A DNA stretch of 64,000 bases from Lycium barbarum (Eukaryota; Streptophyta; Magnoliopsida; Solanales; Solanaceae): contig NC_083343.1 in assembly GCF_019175385.1 (NCBI RefSeq), positions 52,784,457-52,848,456 of the forward strand. Reading direction: 5' to 3'. Both the position numbers and the translations under genes were made by a program. The notes below the pieces were generated by a model that saw only the letters and a program-made list of their open reading frames with translations, was not told the origin of the DNA and made no database searches. Each line of letters opens with the position of its first letter. Within the stretch, counting starts at the first letter, position 1. Positions 1 through 10,764 of the stretch are shown here, piece by piece.

Positions 1-7
1 GTGGTAT

Positions 8-270
8 TGGCCGCTGGACCCTCGACCGCGGCGTGTCCGACATTGACCGCTGGACCCTTGACCGCGGTAAGCCGGATGTGTGGCATTAACCGCTGGACCC
101 TTGACCGCGGTATGCCGCATTTGTGATATTGACCGCTGGATCCTTGACCGCGGTTTGCCCGACCTAGACCGCTGGACCCTCGACCGCGGTATGTCGAATT
201 TGTGATAGTGACCGCGGGGTACTTGACCGCGGTATGTGTGATAGTGACCGCTGGGCTTCTGGCCGCGGCA
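8..270 (+). repeat. Seven-copy GC-rich minisatellite in LTR L
   Basis: About seven degenerate copies of a 22-base core (accgctggaccc, a pyrimidine, then tgaccgcggt or close) lie 35 to 46 bases apart. Each core starts with accgc and ends with gcggt, so each copy can fold on itself. The array may continue left of the window. It occupies the same LTR slot as different arrays in I, E, A, B and G. Confidence 0.8.
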
Positions 271-480
271 ATTTTGTGTTTGATTTTTTCTGTGTATAAA
301 ACAAAAATGTTTTCCAAAAGAAAGCAAGCATTCTGGCATTCTGATTGCTGTATTGATCTTCCGGAACTCCTTGTGCCTGTTTTGTACGCCGGCTGCAACT
401 CTTTAGTATTCTGGTTATTGTGCTCACTTTCTATATAGCGTACTTCGGTTGTGACTTCCCTTTCTGTGTTATATGCTTTA

Positions 481-551
481 CATACTCAGTACATATTCCG
501 TACTGACCCCCTTCCTTCGGGGGGGGGGGGGGCTGCGTTTCATGCCCGCAG
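481..551 (+). other. Conserved LTR double hairpin, copy in L
   Basis: The first stem pairs tcagta with tactga around a 6 to 8 base loop. The second pairs a C run at 506-511 with a long G run at 519-532, followed by ctgcg and catgcccgca. The G run of 14 is longer than in any other copy. Confidence 0.7.
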
Positions 552-1032
552 GTACAGATTCACGTTTTGGTGACCCACCGGCGTAGGATTTCCCTTTTGC
601 TGTTCGGAGTGCTCCCTTTGTTCCGGAGCCGACGATTTGGGTACATACTCTTCTGATGTATACGTTTATGTTTATTCAGGGTACGACGGGGCCCTGTCCC
701 GCCATCTGATTTCGTTGTTCCGTACTAGAGGTCTGTAGACATAGACGTGGGTAATGTACAGTTTTGTCTGGACGTGTTGTGTGAATTGTGTTTGGGCGGC
801 TCATCCGCCGTGGCAGCCCTACCGGTTGCATGTATGTATGTTTTGGTACGTTATGTATGGTCTAAAAGCCCTGCCGGCTTCTATGCAGTAGATATGGTTG
901 TAGGCACCCGTATGGAGCCACGTCTGGTAATTATTTATGTACAGGTCATTTGTATGTTGAATCTGGTAAATGAACGCGTAGGGGGTGCCCAGCTCGGGCA
1001 CTAGTCACGGGCCATGGGGATGGGTCGTGACA

Positions 1033-2420
1033 ATTCCACTGAAATTTAGCTGACTTCTGGGTTAGCTTCGTCAATAGGGTTGAAATAGATGAGAAGCCCT
1101 CTACGAATCTTTTATAATAACCTGCCAATGCCAGGAAACCACGGACTTCTGTAGGCGTCATAGGCCTTGGCCAAGTCTTCACAGCTTCAAATTTATAAGT
1201 GTCGACTCGAATGCCATCATCCGAAATAACATGGCCCAGAAATGTTACAGAATTCAGCCAAAACTCGCTCTTTGAAAATTTTGCATATAATTCTCGGGCT
1301 CGATGAATTCAAAGAACGATACGTAAATGATCTGCACGCTCTGATTCTGTGCGAGAATACACCAGAATATCATCAATAAATACTATCACAAATAGATCCA
1401 AGAGAGGCCTGAATACATTATTCATTAAATTCATGACACTGACGGAGCATTAGTCAACCCAAAAGACATCACCCGGAATTCATAGTGGCCATATCTTGTT
1501 CTGAAGGCTGTTTTGGGAATATCTTCTTCTCTAACCCTCACTTGATGATAACCCGACCTCAAGTCTATTTTAGAAAACCACTTGGCACCCTGTAGCTGAT
1601 CGAATAAGTCATCAGTCCTTGGGAGGGGATATTTGTTCTTTATCGTCACCTTGTTCAACTGCCTGTAATCGATGCACATTCGTAGAGAACCGTCTTTCTT
1701 TCTCATGAACAAGACTGGTGCTCCCCACGGCGATGAACTGGGTCTAATAAACCCCTTCTCGAGCAAGTCTTTCAACTGTGCCTTTAGCTCTTTTAATTCT
1801 GCCGGAGCCATTCGATAAGGAGGAATAGAAATAGGCTTGGTGTCCGGCAACACATTAATGGCGAAATCAATTTCTCTTTCTGGAGGAAGGCCTGGAAGTT
1901 CATCAGGAAATACATCCGGAAACTCATTCACTACCGGAACGGATTGGAAACTTGGCGACTTTGCTTCAGTATCATGAACTCGAACTAGATTATAAATATA
2001 GCCCTTGGCTATCATCATTCTTGCCTTAAGGTAGGAAATAAACCTACCTTTTGGAGATGCTGCATTACCCTTCATTCAAGCACAGGCTCTCCCGGAAATT
2101 GGAATCGAACCACTTTTATTCGGCAATCAACACTAGCATAACATGATGCCAACCAATCCATACCCATAATCACATCAAAATCTAACATTTCCAGCTCAAT
2201 CAAATCAAATTTGGTCTGGCGATCACATATCACAATTACGCAATTTTTATACACTTGTCTAGCTATCACGAGATCACCAACCGGAGTAGATACCTCAAAA
2301 GGTTTGATTGGGTTTCACCTCAATACAACCAGCAACATATGGAGTAATATAAGAGAATGTAGAACCCGGATCTATCAATGCATACACATCACGGGAGAAT
2401 ATAGACAATATACCTGTAAC
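1033..2420 (-). pseudogene. Element A pol remnant (protease, reverse transcriptase, start of RNase H)
   Basis: On the minus strand the order is: end of protease with a GMDWLASCY segment (about 2120), the linker [19 protein letters not shown] (about 1890-1950), the RT entry [16 protein letters not shown] (about 1800), [19 protein letters not shown] (about 1650), [12 protein letters not shown] (about 1550), the FIDDILVYS catalytic box (about 1360) and the connection with [16 protein letters not shown] (about 1110). The reading frame changes near 2070 and again near 1430 and 1190, so this is a broken polyprotein. It stops at FQWN, where B has [11 protein letters not shown], because LTR L lies there. 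Integrase and chromodomain are outside the window. Function in a live copy would be reverse transcription; here it is dead. Confidence 0.88.
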
Positions 2421-3788
2421 CACATCCGGGGAGAACTCGAGATCTTGTCGTCCGGTAAAGCATATACACAGGGTTGAGTGGCACCTGAAGTAGATGCTAC
2501 TCCTCTGCCTCTACCTCGACCTGCTAACATCTGGGAAGCCTGCCCTGCCGGGTGCACTGAGGATGAACCAGCTGTTGAACATGTAGGCTGAACCCCACCT
2601 CTAGCATACCGCGAGGGAGAATCTCGCATCAAATGCCCAGTCTGTCCACAAACATAACAAGCATTTGTGTCCTAGCAACATGGCCCTGAGTGTAATTTCC
2701 TGCACCGGCTACATCGTGGAACTAGTGGTCTCCTCTGACTATAATCACCCCCAAACTGAGAACCCGAAGCTCTCGATCTCTGACCCTGTCCTGAAGGAAA
2801 TGAGCGGTCAAATCTCCTATCTGTAAATCGTGGAGGCGTACTAGTCACTGGCTGGCCTGAATGTGGGGAATGAGTCTGCCTCGATCCCCCTCTATAGTCG
2901 CTACCTGTCCCCATAGATCTGGCCCGCTTGCTTTGCCTTCGATCAATATCACGATCACTCCTTTGTGGTTGCTGTCGTCCCTCTAAGTTCTGGGCATGGG
3001 CTTGTATTCGGGAAATATCCATCCCTTCTTACAACGAAGCCGTCAAGCAATCTTTGAACAAATGTGCCCCCAAACCACTCACAAATCTATGTACCTGATC
3101 TCCCATGTCGGCCACCATAGTCGGGGCATATCTAGCCAAAGAATTAAATTGCATGTTGTACTCCCGGGCACTCATATTTCCTTGCTTAAAATTTCGAAAT
3201 CTATCCGCTCTAGTTCGGTGGACCTCGGGTGGCAAATAGTGACGGATAAAAGCATCTAAAAATTCTTGCCATACGGGTGGAGGCGCATTCTCTTGTCTTG
3301 ATGCTATCCAATTATTATACCACAATACCGCCACATCTCGGAGTCTATACGATGCCAACTCCACAGATTTAGTCTCGGAGGCATTAATAATTTTCAATGT
3401 CCTCAACATCTCATCTATGAAACCTTGTGGGTCTTCATCCGGCTTCAACCCGAAAAATTCCGGAGGATTCAAACTCATAAAGTCACGAGCTAGGGTACTA
3501 GCTGACCGATCACTTGGGCCAGCATTCTGCTGTTGTACCTGAGCGGCAACCAGCTGTGTCAATAGATGTATGGCCTCGGTCACTTGTTGACCCGAAGCAA
3601 CCGGTGGAGGAATTGGAGCTGAAGCTCCCCCCTTGTACTTCCACATTAGGCGGGGTGGAAGAAGTATTAGATAAGGCCTCATTATGTGATTCTCCCTCTT
3701 CTATATTCATCGGAGGCCCTCTTTCTACCCGTTTTTTTGCCGTAGTCTTGCCCTTATGGGCGGCTGTAGCTTTTCCCTTTGGCGGCAT
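2421..3788 (-). pseudogene. Element A gag remnant
   Basis: Gag starts MPPKGKATAAHKGK at 3788, two bases after a predicted AG acceptor. The frame shifts in a six-G run near 3627-3632. The capsid part then continues (LLTQLVAAQV, ARDFMSLNPPEFFGLKPDED, LASYRLRDVAVLWY, FIRHYLPPEVHRTRADRF, SLARYAPTMVADM). An in-frame TAA lies at 3029-3031 before MDISRIQAHAQNLEG. One CCHC-type segment reads CSRCRKLHSGPCC, and a TAG at about 2672 precedes a second knuckle CYVCGQTGHLMRD whose last Cys has become Ser. Gag would form the particle and bind RNA; this copy has at least one frameshift and two stops. Confidence 0.88.
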
Positions 3789-3896
3789 TTCTAAAATCAT
3801 AACACACAATTAGGGAAGATAAAATCTTATACGCCGCTCTATCGTACCATCTCATAAGAAGAAAGATGGTCATTTTTCCTAAATGCCCTGTAGCCT

Positions 3897-3935
3897 CTTG
3901 TTTATTAGCGTGGCGCGCAACACACCATAAACAAG
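3897..3935 (-). other. Leader hairpin with GCGCGC loop palindrome, element A
   Basis: Read on the minus strand, the outer 9-bp stem pairs cttgtttat with ataaacaag perfectly. The inner 6-bp stem pairs ggtgtg with cacgct using two G-U pairs. The loop is tt followed by GCGCGC (3918-3913). The other elements have GTGCAC at this place, so a palindrome is kept although its bases differ. Confidence 0.7.
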
Positions 3936-3978
3936 ACTCTACTAGACACGGCTCGTAGACACTTCCTAGGACTGAACT

Positions 3979-3990
3979 GCTCTGATACCA
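3979..3990 (-). other. Primer binding site of element A (initiator tRNA-Met)
   Basis: The minus strand reads tggtatcagagc after a four-base aaag spacer from the LTR end. This is complementary to the 3' end of plant initiator tRNA-Met and marks where minus-strand DNA synthesis starts. Confidence 0.93.
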
Positions 3991-4410
3991 CTTTTGTCAT
4001 GACCCAGCTAGGGGCCGCGTTGGGTACCCGGGGCTAACCACCGAGCACCGCTCGTTCTATTACTCATTATACTCATTCAACGTTCCCTTATCATTTTCAT
4101 ACCCAATTTATAAGAAAATCATCTTTCATTTTGAAAACATAAATTCTTTATATATATATATACATAAGCCTTTCGGCAATCAAAATAACATATATGCATA
4201 GTAGCAATCTCGTGAGACCATATAACCCACACTGCGTATCAACGAGCCTCTACTGGAGTACTAGACATAAGAACGGGACAGGACCGCGTCGTGCCCAACA
4301 TATACAAATGTACGCAAAAGAATAATAGAACACCTCTGGAACAAAGGAGTGCTTTCAATCAGCTATCAGCTCCTACGAGTCTGGATCAAGCTCGCCTCCC
4401 TATCTACCTG

Positions 4411-4474
4411 TGGGCATGAACACAACGTCCAAAGAAAGCGGACGTTAGTACGAACATTGTACTGAGTATGTAAG
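4411..4474 (-). other. Conserved LTR double hairpin, copy in A
   Basis: Stem one pairs agtac with gtact. Stem two is seven perfect pairs, aacgtcc with ggacgtt (4424-4446). Most other families have a C run paired with a G run here, so the pairing is kept while the bases differ. Confidence 0.7.
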
Positions 4475-4652
4475 ATAGGAATGAAATAAATATAATAGAA
4501 GGATCATGAGCTATAAGAGAAAGATATAACCTACATGAGTTACATAAGCAAATACATTTCGTACATATATCATATTTTACATAATCATGGTACATATGTC
4601 ATCACATCACCTATATCATCACATCATAATCCTCGTCGTTAACCTGCGTCCA

Positions 4653-4830
4653 GGTAACCATCATATGCCGCCCAGTAGTGGTGATCATGCCCGACCCTCT
4701 AAGCTCCGTGTAAACATAGCAGCCCGCCCTAGCGGTGACATGCCCCACCATTTAGGCACAGTGGAATTATAAATAGCCCATCTTAGCGGTGACATGCCCG
4801 GCCATTTAGGCACGGTGGAATCGTATCGTC
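4653..4830 (-). repeat. Tandem repeat in A LTR
   Basis: Two to three units of about 50 bases share the words agcggtgacatgccc and ccatttaggcac, with ccgc/gcgg ends that can fold. They lie between the predicted splice donor and the double hairpin, like the arrays in B (49470-49580), I, E, G and L. Confidence 0.65.
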
Positions 4831-6552
4831 ATATAGTCAATCATAACCCATCATTATTACACATCTCATGAACATATCATAATCTTGTTATAGCTTGACA
4901 ATCTCATACATAACATAGGCATGTTATAAGATAGCATTATTGATCATCTTATAAACATATCATGACTTAGCATCATTTCACATTTATCATTAAGAGCATA
5001 CATTAGATTTTTGAAGGCAACTATGGCTATGTCGGGGTGACGTAAGGTCGTGAACCCCCGATTATATTATGAACATTTATAAGTATTCTTCCTCACCTTG
5101 ATGGAACTAATATATAAGGTGAGTGTTAACAATAATGACATCATTAACGTTTTAGAAGCATCATATCATGAACTCTAGAATCTCTATACTTTAACTCATC
5201 ATCATCATTATCATGCTCGTATGTAGTTTGATATATTTACGGACTCATAAGCTCCATCATATAGGAGGATCATGGAAAAACTTGGAAGATTCATGCCTTT
5301 CAAGAAAGTGATTAGCCTTACATACCTTTGTCGTTTAACTAATCTATCGCTTGCTTGTTCTCCTTTAATGCACACGTTCTACCTTCAAGAGAATTCGTAT
5401 CGACATTAGCTAACAATTATAAGAACGGACTTACTAATGCTAGAGAAAATTGGGCAGCACTTCCTTTGTTTATACTACTTTTCTCATGTTCTATATCAAC
5501 TCCCAAACGTTGATATCAACATTCACAATATCGCACACGACAATCATCATTTATCTACATTTACCACCATTCACCATTTCCCTTCAATTTCTCCACAATT
5601 ATGGTTATGACTCCCTATTGCGTTTTCTCACATATAATACCTATTCCATGGTCTAAATGTCATTTATAACGTATTCACGATCACAACATACCAACATTCA
5701 TCATTCATCCCAACCACTATTCAACAATGACACTATTCACTCATTTATGACCCATTTTCTATGTCTTTCTACAATTCAAGTGTCTTAGATGATGGATGAA
5801 CAAGCCTTGAATGGAATTACTCTTCTAGCACCAAAATCCTATTTCACTTCTCTTGGCATTTCTTGGCTTGGATGACTTTCACTAGGTTTCATGCACTTGA
5901 TATCATAGTTTTGATGTAGTTGATCATTGATTCCCTTTGATTTCATGTAGATGAATATTGGAGAGTGTTCTAGAGTTTTCTTGAAGTGTAGAGAGTGGAA
6001 GTGAAATGAAATGAAATAAGAAAGGGCCCCTTATATTAAATTGAAAGTTGTCCCGACGAACTTATACGGACCAACATACTGTCCGTACATTTTATACGGA
6101 CCGTATGTGTGTCCGTATGTTTGGTCCAGAGAGTGGTGTCCCTCTTGGATAATTATACGGCCTCACATATGGCCAGTATAATTTATACGGTCCGTATGTT
6201 TGGCCGTATAGTGCCCAGTTAGTTCGTTTTCGTTCTCGTCGACTCGTTTGATCTCCGATCCTTATGGAACCTTCTTGACACTTGTTTAACACCTCAATAC
6301 CAATCTAAGGGACGTTATTACCCTTCTCTAAGACATCATTATGCCATCATTAACTCATCACTCATAATTCCTACCCGACACATAACATATCCTTTACTTC
6401 TTTTGCCAAACTTCTTCCTTTTTGTCACATGTCTTTGTATATCGATTAGGACCATCAAATTCTATTTCTTACTTACCCGATTCATCGTATACCTCGTGTT
6501 CCTAGCTATCCTATTCACTGTACATTAACGAGGAATTTTCCAAGGTGTAACA

Positions 6553-6870
6553 GTGACCCTGTAGCCAGACATAGTGTCCCGAATCACACCCTGCTTTGAA
6601 CTTGTCGGGGGCTAAGGTGTCCTGACTCACGCGACCATTCCACTATCGAAGTATCACCCCAGCGTTTCTAATTTTCTGCTCTGTATATTTGAGTATGAAC
6701 TTCTTAGTGTTGCCCACTTGTGGTATCGCCTGTCTCCTCACAAACTGCCTCAAGACTCAGGAAGGGTAGTAGGGGCGAATCCCATGAATGCCAACCAACG
6801 ATACAAATTGGTTGTTCCTACCTCAAACCACTATGCTCTCAGAAATGAAGTCAGGGTACATCTAGTGGTG
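6553..6870. other. Unassigned 318-base stretch between elements A and I
   Basis: No ORF, LTR end, primer site or tandem repeat can be recognised here, and nothing in it repeats elsewhere in the window. It may be host DNA or an old decayed element. It holds the only bases in the window not assigned to an element. Confidence 0.5.
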
Positions 6871-7690
6871 TGTTACACCTCGTAGTTTTGGACGTTGAGA
6901 ACTATTAGGTGCTAGTTGTTCAACTGCGAACATTAGAGTTACCCTTTCGGATATATGAAATTATATGTGCTTAACTTAGGATTATGAGGGGAAATTTTGG
7001 ACAAACTTGGAGAAAGGATATCTTTTAGTAGATGAAGAGTTTTGAGGTGAAGTAAAAGCCTAAAATAAAGTTCAGGAAGTCTATTGGACATCGGAATTAA
7101 ATGTTATGAGCATTTTAAGATGGACTGTCAGTGCAGGGAATTAACCTTGCACGAACGCGCAGAGGAGAGCCTAGCAACTCAGCGCGAACGAGCCATAAGG
7201 CAGCGCGATTGTGCTGAGCAAATTTTGAGTCTGTCAAGACAGTTTCCGGAAAGTTTTATAAGGAGGGTTGACCCCTTATTTCTTCATCCAACACCCCAAA
7301 ACTTCCCCAAATTCTCTGAAATCTCTCCCCAACTTCCACCCGAAAAATTTTAACGCGAATCAAGTTTAATCTCCGGATTTAGGTTCCGACAGCGTATAGT
7401 TGCGATTATAATATCGTACTGCGGTAAATATTGGCTTGAAATTAAGGGGATATCAAAGATTTTGCTGTTCTAGCGAGATTAAGGTATGAATCTCTCTTTA
7501 TTGATATTGATTTAAGTTTATTTATGAAGATAGAGTTATTAAATCATCGTATGATGGATTAATTGGTTGAGAAATCGGGTAAACATCGTGTGGGATATTT
7601 TATGGAGTATATTGGTGTTTATGATGATGTTATTGATGTTAGTATTGTTCTTGTTGTTGTTGGTTGTTGGTATTGTGATTTCGGGCTAGG

Positions 7691-7727
7691 TATATAAACA
7701 GGGGAGATGCTGCCCGAATTTCGGCAG
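7691..7727 (+). promoter_or_regulatory. TATA box and adjoining palindrome in I LTR
   Basis: TATATAAA is followed after about 10 bases by ctgcccgaatttcggcag, an imperfect palindrome. The same pair, with weaker TATA words, occurs in D (12263-12300), E (about 23055), C (about 56320) and H (58885-58916). It may be the core promoter, or, if an upstream promoter is used, part of intron 1. Confidence 0.4.
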
Positions 7728-8204
7728 ATTCTACATATATTTCATTTGAAGGCTTGAGACAAGCATATGAAGATAAGCCTAACGATAGTATAATTTCTTG
7801 AATATAGATTCACGAGCTTGGGAGGACAAGCGTTAAGTAGTAAAGTTAAGGCGGCCGAAAAGGTATGTTAAGGATGTCCCTTCTTTTATTTTTTGCATGA
7901 TCTTATGACATGAATCAACAAGCGCATAAACGAGCTTCCATTTTACTCTTCTCTTAGAAGAATTAGCATTAGGAGTACTTCAGTCTTTGATGTTCCTATA
8001 CCCCTCTTATGATTGTCCCTTCTGTTCATGGGTCCAGTTCTAAGTATATAGTTTATTCATGCATTGCATTCATTCATATATATATGCAAATTGACCTGTG
8101 ATCAGAAGACGTTATATACGCGTATATTATCTGTACATGGGGTATGGGGAAAAGGATAGGCGTTATATACGCATTACCACCTAGTCAACTGGTGCACCTT
8201 GATG

Positions 8205-8353
8205 ATAATATATGGATCGGGCCACACGTTCCTCATCACTATTATATATGGATCGGGTCGTACGTTCCTCGGCACTATTATATGTGGATCAGGCCATACA
8301 TTCTTCGGCACTATTATATGGCATATGGATCGGGTTGAACGTTTCTCAGCACT
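8205..8353 (+). repeat. Four-unit tandem repeat in I LTR
   Basis: Four units of about 36 to 40 bases carry tatggatcgggccacacgtt, cctc and cactatta with changes. They lie between the GTATGT donor and the double hairpin, the slot used by unrelated arrays in other families. Confidence 0.75.
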
Positions 8354-8550
8354 ATGACCTATATATATATACATGAGCATGATTATCATTGAGAGCATTC
8401 ATGTTATGCGCCCACAGAGGCATTGTTAGTATACAAATTTATGCAAATGTTTTTAGATACTCAGTCATACAGATGCAGCTAGACAGTAAGTCAGTTTCAG
8501 AGATCAGATTCCGTTCATAATTCTTTTATTTATGTTACTTCTATGTCTTA

Positions 8551-8615
8551 CATACTCAGTAAATTATCTGTACTGACTCCCCTATTGCTTTGGGGGGCTG
8601 CGTTCATGCCCGCAG
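8551..8615 (+). other. Conserved LTR double hairpin, copy in I
   Basis: Stem one pairs cagta with tactg. Stem two pairs tcccc with ggggg around tattgcttt. It is followed by ctgcgttcatgcccgcagg as in the other copies. Confidence 0.7.
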
Positions 8616-9081
8616 GTTCAGATAGACAGAGAGGGGATCTGGCTCAGTAGGACTTCCCCTCAGCTGTTGTGGATGCGCTCCACTCGATCCAGAGCTGTGG
8701 TCTATTTTGGTATGTTATTTTGGGATGTATATACATATATGGGTATGACGGGAGCCATGTCCCATCCATTCTACAGCTTGTACTCCATTAGAGGTCTATA
8801 GACATTTGTTTATATTTTGGATATTATGTAGCCTTAACGGCTCTCTTTTTGTTGTACAGTATATGTAGCAGTCTAATCAGCTTGCATCATTCTTCCCATC
8901 TTATATGTATGTAAAGATTATGTAGAGTTATGATGATATCCTGTCATGAGTCAGTATAAGTTCAGTTTGAGCTACTTATGGCCCCTTGTTATTTAATGTT
9001 ATTCAGATATGAGTATAGGGGTGTTTGGTCACGAGAGATCAGGCACTCATCATGACTCATTGATTTGGGTCGTGACAAAAG

Positions 9082-9093
9082 TGGTATCAGAGC
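9082..9093 (+). other. Primer binding site of element I (initiator tRNA-Met)
   Basis: tggtatcagagc follows the LTR end after an aaag spacer. Confidence 0.93.
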
Positions 9094-9122
9094 AGTTCCA
9101 TCCTAGGGTTGTCTAGTAGAGT

Positions 9123-9162
9123 CTTGTTTATGGGTGTGTCGTGCACCACACTTATAAACAGG
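9123..9162 (+). other. Leader hairpin with GTGCAC loop palindrome, element I
   Basis: The outer stem pairs cttgtttat with ataaacagg (one G-U). The inner stem pairs ggtgtg with cacact (one G-U). The loop is tc then GTGCAC (9141-9146). Confidence 0.7.
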
Positions 9163-9266
9163 AGGCTACAGGACATTTAGGATGTTGTCATTCTTTCCAT
9201 CCTAGATCGTGCGATAGAGTTGTGAGATAAGTATTTCCCTTCTAATAAATTGTTCTAATTTCAGTG

Positions 9267-9522
9267 ATGCCTCGTAAGAAGGCTACAGCTACCCAGAAGG
9301 GCAAGAGAGTGGCTGGTGAGGCCACTAGCCTTACTCAGCGGGTTACCAGAGCTCGGGGCGAGTCTCAGAGTGAGAGCCAGTCTTAGACTTCACATACCCC
9401 ACCTCCAGCACCTGCCCCAGTGCCCTACTTCTTCAACTAGATGCACCGGGCCAGGATATGCGGGATGTTGTACAGCTATTGACCAGATTGGTAGCCACTC
9501 AGGCTCGACAACAGGGAGATGA
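9267..9522 (+). pseudogene. Element I gag, first fragment
   Basis: The ATG at 9267 starts MPRKKATATQKGKR, the same basic gag start as in A, C and D, two bases after a predicted acceptor. The frame then shows TQRVTRARGESQ and an in-frame TAG near 9385. After a frame change it reads like VVQLLTRLVATQARQQGD and is cut at 9522 by element K. The capsid continues at 41952. Gag would bind and package the element's RNA; this copy is dead. The start was chosen by its match to the other gag starts and its place after the leader. Confidence 0.8.
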
Positions 9523-10764
9523 TGTAATAACCCAATTTTAAATAAAGGCTATTTGGTAATTTAGCCTAAATATTTTATTCAAAAAAAATGAAATTTAAAA
9601 GGAGTGGGCCAAGCCCATTGTATTATTCTGGTTGCTGCTCAGTTTTTAGGATTTACGGAGTAGAAAATTAGGGTAGTTGTTGGCTGTAATTTTTAAAAGA
9701 AGAGAAAGGGAAAAACAAAGAGCAAAACTATTGAGAAATTGTGGAAGTTCACGAGAAGCTTAGAAGGGCTCAACAAAGCTTCCTTAGTGCAAGTAATGTG
9801 GTTACTTTGGCTCTTTAACATAATTTATTTTTGGGTAAATTGTGATTTTACCTGAATAAAACTGTGGCTATCATGTTAGAATAAGAGCATATTATATATA
9901 TATATATGGCTTGACCTTGATAGAACAGAGTAGGGAGGATTTGGTGGAATTAGAGATGAAATACTGATTTTTTTGCTTAAAAGCTACTGTGCTAAACAAT
10001 TCTTTGTACTTATGCAAATTTAGCTTGCTACAATTTGAATTAGAATATATAATGATTACAATGGTAATGATTAGCCATGATTGGAGGACACAATGATTTG
10101 GCAATTATTGGTGAATTGGTGTAATTAGACTTGAAATACTAGTCTCTGAAAGATGCTATTGAAAACCCAATCTTTGTTACTGCAGCAGCTACAATTTCTA
10201 CTAGGAGTACTTTTAAGTTGAAGACCTAATGTATAAGTAATGATTGGATAATAATGAGAGGCCATAGGATCATAGTAACGATATGACAATGATTATGATG
10301 AATAATCATATGGAAATTATAATAGTGCGCACTACTTTGAGAAATTGAGACTTAGCACTATTTTGGAAAATTGGCCATTTGAAGCCATTGGTTCAGTGTT
10401 GTTTAGCCGCAGACTTCAGATTCCATCTTAAACTGTTTATACACAGTTGATCATCACTTTTGGAATACGAATGTGAATTTACTACACAGAATATCCACTA
10501 ATTAAATTTGGACAGTGATGTTGAGATATTATTACCTTTATTTCATGATTTAACATGTGAGACACTAAGATTTATCTTTAATCTTGAAAGTTAGAGACTT
10601 TGAGATTTGACCGCGACTAGTATAATTGACATCTTTAATAAATATTTTTCTGAATAGATTGAGGCCAGATGAGGCCGTTTAATTGGTGTTCTAGATGTTT
10701 CAAGGTTGGGGAAACTTATCATTTGTGAGATAAGTGACACTCTAAGCTTTGGATTCTTGCTTTT
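9523..10764 (+). mobile_element. Element K, left LTR fragment
   Basis: An LTR-like sequence starts tgtaataaccca directly after gatga (9518-9522). It is nearly the same as 39748-40995 apart from scattered substitutions and a much shorter AT run, and it stops at 10764 where E's LTR begins. Together with the 3' LTR ending at 41946 and followed by gatgg (41947-41951), a five-base duplication with one mismatch, it marks one insertion into I's gag. K's own internal region is not visible. Confidence 0.75.

Larger units (their letters stand above)
1..1032 (+). mobile_element. LTR L, 3' portion of a Gypsy LTR (left end outside window)
   Basis: This is the right part of a plus-strand LTR. It ends in gtcgtgaca at 1032, the same ending as the other Gypsy LTRs here, and carries the shared LTR double hairpin at 481-551. 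No primer binding site follows; the next base is inside A's pol on the minus strand, just after the FQWN motif at the start of RNase H. It is therefore a solo LTR or a 3' LTR inserted into A. The right half of its target duplication would be attcc (1033-1037); the left half is outside the window. Confidence 0.8.
3791..5325 (-). other. Predicted leader intron 2 of element A
   Basis: A GTATGT donor lies on the minus strand at 5325-5320. A pyrimidine-poor but usable gattttag acceptor ends at 3791, two bases before the gag ATG. The interval contains the rest of the LTR, the primer site and the leader hairpin. The same arrangement is seen in D, C, I and J. It is a prediction from splice-site shape and repetition, with no RNA evidence. 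Confidence 0.5.
1033..6552 (-). mobile_element. Element A: Ty3/Gypsy chromovirus, 5' part, truncated by LTR L
   Basis: This minus-strand element has a 5' LTR (6552 down to 3995), a tRNA-iMet primer site, a leader hairpin, a degenerate gag and pol as far as the start of RNase H. LTR L interrupts it at 1032/1033; the rest presumably lies left of the window. Its LTR and its protease-RT sequence closely resemble B, so A and B are one family. Frameshifts and stops show it cannot move by itself. Confidence 0.88.
3995..6552 (-). mobile_element. 5' LTR of element A
   Basis: The LTR starts tgttacaccttgg at 6552 and ends atgaca at 3995 on the minus strand (2558 bp). It has the TG..CA ends and is followed by a primer binding site. 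It contains an exon-like segment of 53 nt (5378-5326) between a gtag acceptor and a GTATGT donor, a two-unit tandem repeat and the double hairpin. It matches B's 3' LTR along most of its length. The intron-1 donor seen in B (GTAAGT) is lost here by a small deletion near 5790. Confidence 0.9.
6871..9077 (+). mobile_element. 5' LTR of element I
   Basis: The LTR starts tgttacacctcg and ends cgtgaca (2207 bp). In order it shows a predicted intron-1 donor (aag|gtatga, 7484), a TATATAAA box (7691-7698), a short palindrome around 7710-7727, a 55-nt exon-like segment (7808-7862), a GTATGT donor (7863), a four-unit tandem repeat and the double hairpin. Its early part is distantly similar to the LTR of E. 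Confidence 0.9.
7863..9264 (+). other. Predicted leader intron 2 of element I
   Basis: The donor is aaag|gtatgt and the acceptor is ctaatttcag, two bases before the gag ATG at 9267. It spans 1402 nt including the primer site and leader hairpin. Prediction only. Confidence 0.5.

Noticed and set aside
1..1032. L as the start of an element continuing to the right
   Set aside because: No primer binding site follows 1032; the next bases belong to element A on the other strand.
3897..3935. Match of loop words to HIV-1 as evidence of retroviral origin
   Set aside because: Six-base palindromes are few and can arise independently; only a shared mechanism is suggested, not descent.
3979..3990. Primer binding sites as tRNA genes
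   Set aside because: Only 12 bases match the tRNA 3' end at each site (also 9082, 14021, 24268, 32736, 61491); no cloverleaf or pol III boxes surround them.
8205..8353. CRISPR-like array
   Set aside because: Units are direct tandem copies without unique spacers of constant length, in a plant LTR. The same holds for 1-270, 23424-23671 and 47266-47480.
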